From: Opitutia bacterium | GTDB taxonomy: Bacteria > Verrucomicrobiota > Verrucomicrobiae > Opitutales > UBA953 | NCBI GenBank assembly: GCA_947488485.1 | Contig: CANKZO010000054.1 | Coordinates: forward strand, 1 to 12,175 | Direction: 5' to 3' | Length of the DNA: 12,175 bases | Shown here: in pieces, positions 7,537 to 12,175 of the stretch | Layout: the number at the start of each line of letters is the position of its first letter | Numbering within the stretch: position 1 is the stretch's first letter | Notes under the pieces: model-generated | Seen by the model: the letters and a program-made list of their open reading frames with translations, nothing else | Told to the model about the DNA's origin: nothing | Databases searched by the model: none | Translations under genes and position numbers: made by a program

Positions 7537-7562
7537 GGTAGGGTCAGCACTGCGTGCTGATC
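7537..7562 (+). repeat. Tagged hairpin (REP-like), third unit
   Basis: GGTAG at 7537-7541 is followed directly by a 9-bp stem: 7542-7550 pairs with 7554-7562, with one G-T pair and a 3-nt TGC loop. The GGTAG tag immediately 5' of the hairpin matches the tag of the unit at 7632-7663, but the loop differs (TGC versus TGCC) and the GTTCG foot is absent. It may be a second subfamily of the same repeat type, or an independent hairpin. Confidence 0.5.
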
Positions 7563-7582
7563 TAGTTGTGTCGAACCATTCT

Positions 7583-7622
7583 CAGGTGGCAGGTGACAGC
7601 CCCGGGTGGCAGGTGGCGGGAG
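7583..7622. repeat. Left GGTGGC-rich arm of an inverted composite element
   Basis: CAGGTGGCAGGTGAC then CGGGTGGCAGGTGGCGGG form loose 7-nt repeats (AGGTGGC). The same words occur on the minus strand at 7757-7798 (CAGGTGGCGGGTGGC, then CGGGTGGCAGG), so the two blocks form an imperfect inverted repeat around the hairpin pair. Confidence 0.5.
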
Positions 7623-7631
7623 ATTGCAATA

Positions 7632-7663
7632 GGTAGGGCGGCGATTGCCATCGCCGCCGTTCG
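7632..7663 (+). repeat. REP-like hairpin unit, plus-strand copy
   Basis: The 32-nt unit consists of the tag GGTAG (7632-7636), a perfect 9-bp stem (GGCGGCGAT at 7637-7645 with ATCGCCGCC at 7650-7658), a TGCC loop and the foot GTTCG (7659-7663). It aligns without gaps to the minus-strand copy at 7725-7756 at 25 of 32 positions. Six of the seven differences form three compensated base pairs in the stem. A conserved GTAG-type tetranucleotide 5' of a hairpin is the hallmark of REP elements mobilised by RAYT (TnpA-REP) transposases. Confidence 0.75.
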
Positions 7664-7724
7664 AGCCCGTATTTCAGAAGTAACCGGCGCTAAGCTAGTC
7701 CAATGATTGACCATAGCTCCTTCG

Positions 7725-7756
7725 CGAACGGACGTGATGGCAATCACGTCCCTGCC
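7725..7756 (-). repeat. REP-like hairpin unit, minus-strand copy
   Basis: Read on the minus strand: tag GGCAG (7756 to 7752), stem GGACGTGAT with ATCACGTCC (7751-7743 and 7738-7730), loop TGCC and foot GTTCG (7729 to 7725). The loop with its closing pairs, GATTGCCATC, is identical to the plus-strand copy, while three stem pairs are exchanged as pairs. The two units face each other across 61 bp (7664-7724), the arrangement called a BIME in enterobacteria. Confidence 0.75.
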
Positions 7757-7798
7757 TCCGCCTGCCACCCGAACCCTGTGGCCGCCACCCGCCACCTG
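7757..7798. repeat. Right GGTGGC-rich arm of the inverted composite element
   Basis: On the minus strand this block starts CAGGTGGCGGGTGGCGGCC (from 7798) and continues with CGGGTGGCAGGCGG, matching the left arm at 7583-7622 apart from an insertion of about 8 nt. It abuts the minus-strand hairpin unit directly. Confidence 0.5.
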
Positions 7799-7803
7799 AA
7801 AAT

Positions 7804-7852
7804 TTATGCCCCCAGCCAATCATCCGGTCTCCCTATGCTGCCCCCTTTGAGC
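7804..7852 (-). repeat. 49-bp dispersed repeat, copy 2
   Basis: It matches copy 1 at 1832-1880 at 46 of 49 bases in the same orientation. As with copy 1, the adjacent sequence towards the minus-strand gene end is octamer-periodic (7858-7964). The shared flanking start AATT(T)ATG suggests that the homology begins a few bases earlier. Confidence 0.75.
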
Positions 7853-7857
7853 GCTGG

Positions 7858-7964
7858 CTCTCCCCATGTCCCCGTGTCCCCTTGCCAGTATGTCCCCTCG
7901 CGCAAGCGCGTGCCCCCTCGCGCAAGCGCGTGTCCCCATGTCTCCGTGTCCACGTGTCCCCTCG
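7858..7964. repeat. Octamer-periodic tail (NTGTCCCC) of the serine hydrolase gene
   Basis: Plus-strand 8-mers in phase: CTCTCCCC (7858), ATGTCCCC (7866), GTGTCCCC (7874), TTGCCAGT (7882), ATGTCCCC (7890). Then GTGCCCCC (7910), GTGTCCCC (7930), ATGTCTCC (7938), GTGTCCAC (7946) and GTGTCCCC (7954), each block ending in TCG and a hairpin. Word type and junction match the tail at 48-90 behind the oxidoreductase gene. Confidence 0.75.
7891..7930. repeat. 20-bp tandem repeat with a GC hairpin, two copies
   Basis: Positions 7891-7910 and 7911-7930 are identical at 19 of 20 bases. Each contains the hairpin CGCGC-AA-GCGCG (7899-7910 and 7919-7930) preceded by CCCCT. The unit is the octamer word plus TCG plus a hairpin, so it repeats in miniature the junction seen at the two gene ends. 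Confidence 0.75.
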
Positions 7965-7987
7965 AAATAACGCTTCGCGTTATTTCG
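7963..7987 (-). other. Perfect hairpin containing the serine hydrolase stop codon
   Basis: CGAAATAACGC (7963-7973) pairs with GCGTTATTTCG (7977-7987): 11 bp with a 3-nt loop. The gene's TAA (7982 to 7980) and the preceding AAA codon lie within the stem. No T-run follows on the minus strand. The layout (stop inside the hairpin, then CGAGGGG and purine-rich octamers) matches the oxidoreductase gene end at 88-110. Confidence 0.65.
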
Positions 7988-9173
7988 CGTACGCCTCACT
8001 CGCCGCCCGCTGAAACTCCCGACGAATATCGCTCTGGTCGGAATTCTTCAGATCGGTGCGCTGGATGAGGAGCACGTAGGCGCGCTTCTTGACGGGGTCG
8101 ATCCACGCCTGAGTGCCGAACGCGCCGCCATGACCAAAGGTGCCGGGGCTCAGGTGCTCGGTGACATCCTTGGGCTCGCCGACGATGTGGAAGCCGAGGC
8201 CCATGCGCATGCCAGGCGCGAAGCTGACGTTCGGCAGGTCGCCGAGCTGGTTCGCAGTCATCTGCTTCAGGGTCGCCGCCTTGAGGAAGCGCTTGCCGTC
8301 CAGTTCTCCCTCGTTGAGTAGCATCTGATAGAGCTGTCCGAGGTCGCGGGCGCAGGAGTAGAGTCCGCCGGCCGGGAAGGGCGTCCGCTTGGGGTCATGC
8401 AGCGGCGTGCTGAAGCGGGCGTTCTTGGCTTCGACCAGGGCGCCGCTCTCTTTGTCCTTAGAGTAGGGCTTCGCGAGCACGTCCATATGATCCGGACTCG
8501 GCCAGAAGGTCGTGTTCTCCATGCCCAGCGGATCGAAGAGCCGCTCCTGCATGAAGTCCGCGTAATCCTTGCCGCTGGCGACCTCGACGATGCGTCCGAG
8601 GAGATTGATGGCGTTGTTGTTGTAGGCCCACTTGGCGCCCGGCTCGCTCGCGAGCGGCTTGCCGGCATAACGCACGCACATCTCGGCGAGCGGGACGGTG
8701 TCGATCGGCGCGCCGGGAGGCGTCACGGCCGAGGTATCGATACCGCTGACGTGCGTGAGTAGGTCCTTCACGGTGACGACGCGCTGCGGGGCGACGAGTC
8801 CCTGGGCGGTCTTGAGCTGGATGCCCTTGAATTCCGGCACGAACTTCTCAAGCGGATCGTCTAGCTGCACCTTGCCTTCTTCGACGAGCATCATGACGGC
8901 GATCGCGGTCATCGGCTTCGTCATCGATGCGATCCAGAACATCGAGTCCTTGCCCATCGAGCGCTTGCCGGCGACGTCGGCCAGGCCGAAGGCTTCGACC
9001 GCGATCAGGCCGTCCGGACCCACGACCGCCGTGACGGCGCCGGTGATCTGGTCGTTGTCCACGAAATGCTGCAGCGCGAAAGCCGTGATCGCGTTCTCAT
9101 TGTCGGGCATCGGCTTCTCTTTCTTGCAACCCGTCAGGAGCAGGAGGCCAAGGGCAAGGCTCAGTAAGCGCAT
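7980..9173 (-). CDS. Lipoprotein serine hydrolase of the beta-lactamase (class C/EstB) family
   Basis: A 397-aa protein of the serine beta-lactamase-like superfamily, which includes class C beta-lactamases, DD-peptidases and carboxylesterases. It begins with a lipoprotein signal, LLLLTGC, with Cys16 as the lipidated residue followed by KKEK, so it should be membrane-anchored. The catalytic Ser-x-x-Lys is SMTK at 83-86 (in FWIASMTKPMTA). The Tyr-x-Asn equivalent is YNN at 184-186 (KWAYNNNAINLLG), and HGG at 348-350 (FGHGGAFGTQAW) replaces the KTG triad. The ATG at 9173 is chosen because it places the lipobox correctly; an in-frame start 13 codons upstream would bury it. No Shine-Dalgarno. It is divergent from the phytase-like gene. 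HGG in place of KTG fits esterases or peptidases better than a true beta-lactamase; the substrate is not readable. Confidence 0.92.
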   Translation of the reverse strand: MRLLSLALGLLLLTGCKKEKPMPDNENAITAFALQHFVDNDQITGAVTAVVGPDGLIAVEAFGLADVAGKRSMGKDSMFWIASMTKPMTAIAVMMLVEEGKVQLDDPLEKFVPEFKGIQLKTAQGLVAPQRVVTVKDLLTHVSGIDTSAVTPPGAPIDTVPLAEMCVRYAGKPLASEPGAKWAYNNNAINLLGRIVEVASGKDYADFMQERLFDPLGMENTTFWPSPDHMDVLAKPYSKDKESGALVEAKNARFSTPLHDPKRTPFPAGGLYSCARDLGQLYQMLLNEGELDGKRFLKAATLKQMTANQLGDLPNVSFAPGMRMGLGFHIVGEPKDVTEHLSPGTFGHGGAFGTQAWIDPVKKRAYVLLIQRTDLKNSDQSDIRREFQRAASEAYAK

Positions 9174-9405
9174 GAATGAGAGATAGCCGCCGCGTTCCGC
9201 CGCCCAAGACAAAAAAACCGATTATGTCGGAGGCTGGTCGTTCGGGTGCCTCCGGCGCGTCAGATTTTCCCCTTCGGCACGGTTTATGCGTATCAGGTTA
9301 CGGGCTCTCGGGCGGTCTGACATATCCGTCATTTTCGCCGCTAACACTTCACATTGCCACGCTTGTGGTCACTCGGGCACGAGACCAAATCAGCCGCACA
9401 CCCAC
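9174..9405. promoter_or_regulatory. Divergent intergenic region between serine hydrolase and phytase-like genes
   Basis: This 232-bp region must hold the start signals of both divergent genes. The best plus-strand candidate is CTGACA (9317-9322), 17 nt before GCTAAC, a poor -10. No strong operator, riboswitch or hairpin is seen. Neither start codon has a good Shine-Dalgarno site. Confidence 0.35.
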
Positions 9406-12102
9406 ATGCGTACCCTCACCCGCTCCCTGCTTCTCGCCGCCGCCGCCTCGATCTCTCTGTCGGCCGGTCCGATCACCTACACGACGCCGAACCTTGACGC
9501 CACTGCGGTCGGCGCGGTGAAGACGGTGTCTTTCAACGGCGCTTCTTATCTCAATAAGGGTCTCGTCGGTGTGGGTTCGTTCTCCTCGAGTGCAATCGAC
9601 GGTCTCGGCGACACGCTCGGCTCCTTCTCTTCCTTCAAGGTCGACACGAATACCTGGCGCAAGAACGCCGACGGCTCCTATGCCGGCTCGCTCTACACTT
9701 TGCCTGACCGCGGTTATAATGTGGCTGGCCTCATCGACTACGCCGCGCGTATTCAGAAGTTCGACCTGGCCTTCACGCCCGACTACACGACCAACACGGT
9801 CGGCCAGACGCAGCTGACTCTGACCTTCAAGGGTACCACTAAGATTACCGACTTTAACGGTAACGCGACCACGGCGGTCAACCCGAGCGGCACGACCCTC
9901 AGCGGCTTCACCAACGTACCGACCGCCAGTGTAGGCGGCGTCACTAAGTTCACGGTCGATGGCGAAGGCCTCGCGATCCGTGCCGACGGCAGCTTCTATG
10001 TCTCCGATGAATACGGCGCTTCGATCTATCACGTGAGCAAGACCGGCCAGATGCAGGGCGTCATTACCCCCGTCCAGGCCCTTATCCCTCAGTTCTCCAA
10101 TCCGTCTTACACGGGCTTCACCACCGAATCCGCCGCGATCGCCACGGGCATCCAGACGGGCGGCCGCCGCGACAACCAGGGCATGGAAGCGGTCGATATC
10201 ACCCCGGACGGTAAGTTCCTGGTGTCGATGCTTCAGTCCGCCACCCGTCAGGATACTCCCTCGAATTCCGACTTCAATCGCTCCTACACCCGCCTCTTCG
10301 TCTACGATATCACGAAGACTGGTACCCCCACCTCGCCGGTCGGACACTACCTCGTCGAGCTCCCGACCGTTAGCACCAAGGGCGTCGGCGCCGCGGCCAA
10401 CAAGACCGCCGCCCAGTCGGAGATCGTGGCCCTCAGCAGCAACACCTTCATGGTGCTGACCCGCGACGGCAACGGCAACGGCGCCGGCAACGCGGGCCCT
10501 AAGGCCACTTCCACTGGCGTGGGCTACGCCGACAATCCGCTGGTCTTTAAGAGCATCGCCCTTGTGAGCACGGCCAACGCCACGAACCTCGCGGGCACAA
10601 TATACGAGACCGGTTACACCTCGACGGTCACGGGCACGGCTGGGACGCTCGCCCCGGTCGCCGACATCGTCGCGGCCACGACCACCGACTTCGTCAATCT
10701 GCTCAACGTTAACCAGCTGGCCCGCTTTGGTCTCAACATGAACACGGTCAGCACCCTAGGCGCGGCCTCGCTCCTGACTAACCCGGGCGTCACCGTCACC
10801 CCCCAGGACGTGAACTCCCTCTCGGAGAAGTGGGAAGCCCTCTCGGTCGTGCCTTGCCTGGATGCTGCCAATCCGAACGACTACTTCCTGTTGGTCGGTA
10901 ATGATAATGACTTCATCACGTCGACCGGCACGATGCTCGGTACGTCCTATAATGGCGTCGTGACCCCGACGTCTGGGTCGGGCTCCTCCGAGACGGTCGA
11001 GAACAAGAACCGCATCCTGGTCTACCGCGTGACCCTGCCGGGTTACGTCGATCCGGGTCTCGTGATCTCGGCCACCAACCGCGCCCCCGTCATGGCGGCC
11101 AACTCCCTCCAGTCCACCCGCAACATGGGGTCCAGCTTCGGCACGATTCTCAAGAGCCGCCTGACCAACAGCATGCGCATGGCCGCGCCCGGCAAGGTCG
11201 CCGGTTTCGATCCTCAGACCGGCGAACCCTTGTCCGACCTTTGCGCCAGCGGCCTGCCGGCGACCCACGGCGTGCATAAGGGCATGCGCTGGTGGTTCGA
11301 TGGTTCTATCCGGAATATCTCCGAGGATCCCAACGCCGTCGGCCAGTCGCTCGACTCCAGCGCCTCGGCTGGCGCCCTCGGCTTGGAGTGGGAACTGGGC
11401 GAAGGCTTCGTGTTCGGTTTCGGCGTCGGAATGCAGGACGGAAAGTCCGACGGTTCCAACGGAGCCAACGTCAGCTACAAGGGTAAGAGCCTGACTTCCT
11501 ACCTGATGGGACGCAGCGACATCTTCTTCGGCAGCCTGACGGTCACCGCCGGCCGCCAGGACTTCGACTCGATCCAGTCCGCGGGCCCGTACGGCTCGAC
11601 GCCCTTCGGCCAGACGGAAGGCAGCAGCATGTCCGCGGAACTGGTGGTCGGCGCGACGGTCGCGGAGTTCGATGGCTGGGCGGTCATTCCGATCCTGGGC
11701 GTGGCCCGGACGTCTTCCAACCTCGACGCTTACACCGAAGCGGGCGTCGGCGGCATCGCCTACTCGGCTCAGGAACTCAACGCGAACACGGCCTCGGCTT
11801 CCGTCGAACTGGCCAAGGCGTTCGCTCTCACCGAAGGCTCCATGACGCCTTTCGTGCGTGTCGGCTTCGATCATGATTTCGGCGGTAAGGACGGCGTCAG
11901 CAATGTCTCGGTCCTGACCAACGGCGGCACGGTCGGGCTGGCGATGACCTTGCCCAATCCGGATCGCGATTATGCCGTGGGCATGCTGGGTCTGCGCTGG
12001 CAGGCCGGTGATTTCAACGCCCAGCTCAGCTACGAACATCGTAAGGGTGATAGCGGCTACTCGGAGAATCGCTTCAACCTGAGCCTCTCCAACTCGTTTT
12101 AG
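9406..12102 (+). CDS. Esterase-like phytase-family domain fused to an autotransporter-type beta-barrel
   Basis: An 898-aa exported protein. The signal peptide MRTLTRSLLLAAAASISLSA ends near residue 20. Residues about 50-545 look like the 'esterase-like activity of phytase' fold, a beta-propeller-type domain. Landmarks are LYTLPDRGYN (97-105), DGEGLAIRADGSFYVSDEYG (185-204), DNQGMEAVDITPDGKFLVS (256-274) and ENKNRILVYRV (532-542). A helical linker (about 565-592) leads to residues 625-898, rich in alternating beta-strand patterns (MRWWFDGSIR, TSYLMGRSDIFFGSLTVTAG, MLGLRWQAGDFNAQLSYEHR), ending in NLSLSNSF with the terminal Phe typical of outer-membrane barrels. The likely role is a surface-displayed or secreted passenger acting on phosphoesters (inference). 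Translation could start 40 codons upstream, but the ATG at 9406 gives the signal peptide. The gene stands alone and ends before a terminator. Confidence 0.85.
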   Translation: MRTLTRSLLLAAAASISLSAGPITYTTPNLDATAVGAVKTVSFNGASYLNKGLVGVGSFSSSAIDGLGDTLGSFSSFKVDTNTWRKNADGSYAGSLYTLPDRGYNVAGLIDYAARIQKFDLAFTPDYTTNTVGQTQLTLTFKGTTKITDFNGNATTAVNPSGTTLSGFTNVPTASVGGVTKFTVDGEGLAIRADGSFYVSDEYGASIYHVSKTGQMQGVITPVQALIPQFSNPSYTGFTTESAAIATGIQTGGRRDNQGMEAVDITPDGKFLVSMLQSATRQDTPSNSDFNRSYTRLFVYDITKTGTPTSPVGHYLVELPTVSTKGVGAAANKTAAQSEIVALSSNTFMVLTRDGNGNGAGNAGPKATSTGVGYADNPLVFKSIALVSTANATNLAGTIYETGYTSTVTGTAGTLAPVADIVAATTTDFVNLLNVNQLARFGLNMNTVSTLGAASLLTNPGVTVTPQDVNSLSEKWEALSVVPCLDAANPNDYFLLVGNDNDFITSTGTMLGTSYNGVVTPTSGSGSSETVENKNRILVYRVTLPGYVDPGLVISATNRAPVMAANSLQSTRNMGSSFGTILKSRLTNSMRMAAPGKVAGFDPQTGEPLSDLCASGLPATHGVHKGMRWWFDGSIRNISEDPNAVGQSLDSSASAGALGLEWELGEGFVFGFGVGMQDGKSDGSNGANVSYKGKSLTSYLMGRSDIFFGSLTVTAGRQDFDSIQSAGPYGSTPFGQTEGSSMSAELVVGATVAEFDGWAVIPILGVARTSSNLDAYTEAGVGGIAYSAQELNANTASASVELAKAFALTEGSMTPFVRVGFDHDFGGKDGVSNVSVLTNGGTVGLAMTLPNPDRDYAVGMLGLRWQAGDFNAQLSYEHRKGDSGYSENRFNLSLSNSF

Positions 12103-12129
12103 TCCCTGTTGGGTTTCATAGCATAGGAT

Positions 12130-12145
12130 CGGCTGATATGAGCCG
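12130..12145 (+). other. Small hairpin in the 3' untranslated region
   Basis: CGGCT (12130-12134) pairs with AGCCG (12141-12145) around a 6-nt loop, just upstream of the terminator. It is short, and its role, if any, is unknown. Confidence 0.3.
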
Positions 12146-12147
12146 GA

Positions 12148-12175
12148 AGGGTCGCCTGGGCAGGCGGCCCTTTTT
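12148..12175 (+). terminator. Intrinsic terminator of the phytase-like/autotransporter gene
   Basis: AGGGTCGCC (12148-12156) pairs with GGCGGCCCT (12163-12171), with one T-G pair and a 6-nt loop, and is followed by a T-run (12171-12175) that reaches the window end. It lies about 45 nt after the stop codon. It is the only textbook Rho-independent terminator in the window. Confidence 0.88.

Larger units (their letters stand above)
7444..7979. other. 536-bp intergenic region: efflux-operon leader and REP-like repeat cluster
   Basis: This gap separates the start of the efflux operon from the end of the serine hydrolase gene, both on the minus strand. Positions 7461-7520 are AT-rich compared with their surroundings and are the likely promoter area of the operon; AATT-N6-AATT (AATTTGTCGCAATT on the minus strand) could be an operator. 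The rest holds three tagged hairpins (7537-7562, 7632-7663, 7725-7756), flanking GGTGGC-rich arms (7583-7622, 7757-7798), the second 49-bp repeat (7804-7852) and an octamer tract with hairpins (7858-7987). I see no credible gene. Confidence 0.65.

Noticed and set aside
7562..7819. 85-codon minus-strand open frame upstream of the efflux operon
   Set aside because: It spans both hairpin units and the GGTGGC arms, so it is translated repeat sequence rather than a gene.
7891..7930. CRISPR array
   Set aside because: Only two directly adjacent 20-bp units without spacers, and no cas genes; this is a tandem repeat.
7980..9173. True beta-lactamase (antibiotic resistance gene)
   Set aside because: SxxK and YxN are present, but HGG in place of KTG and the lipoprotein anchor fit the wider esterase/peptidase branch; resistance cannot be claimed from the sequence.
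9349..12039. Minus-strand open frames of 332 and 427 codons opposite the autotransporter-like gene
   Set aside because: They are antisense to a gene with a signal peptide, domain motifs and a terminator; their composition is Arg/Gly/Glu/His-rich without motifs.

Overview
The window is a GC-rich stretch of a Gram-negative bacterial chromosome. It carries a Tat-exported Gfo/Idh/MocA oxidoreductase, a complete RND tripartite efflux operon, a lipoprotein serine hydrolase of the beta-lactamase superfamily and a large autotransporter-like protein. Shine-Dalgarno sites are weak or absent, and Tat-exported Gfo/Idh/MocA proteins of this type are common in Verrucomicrobiota and Planctomycetota. I favour Verrucomicrobiota (Opitutae-like), but this is inferred from protein style and was not tested by a search.

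Layout, left to right. Positions 1-90 are an 8-nt-periodic C-rich tail, followed by a hairpin that contains the stop codon of the oxidoreductase (100-1491, minus). A 495-bp gap (1492-1986) holds a 12-bp tandem array, one copy of a 49-bp dispersed repeat and two more octamer-periodic tracts. The RND operon runs on the minus strand in the order permease (7443 to 4291), periplasmic adaptor (4304 to 3291) and outer-membrane channel (3291 to 1987), with overlapping genes. A 536-bp gap (7444-7979) holds three hairpins preceded by a GGTAG or GGCAG tag. Two of these form an inverted pair with compensated stem changes, like a REP/BIME. The gap also holds the second 49-bp repeat and an octamer tract interrupted by tandem hairpins. 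The serine hydrolase (7980-9173, minus) follows, and its stop codon also lies in a perfect hairpin. A 232-bp divergent intergenic region separates it from the phytase-like/autotransporter gene (9406-12102, plus), which ends at a clear intrinsic terminator at the window edge.

The genes do not form one pathway. The three RND genes clearly work together as an inner-to-outer-membrane efflux pump; the other three genes encode separate exported or surface proteins. The least ordinary content is in the intergenic DNA. Three gene 3' ends carry octanucleotide-periodic tracts, two stop codons lie inside hairpins, and the gap upstream of the efflux operon contains a covarying inverted hairpin pair that looks like an undescribed REP family.
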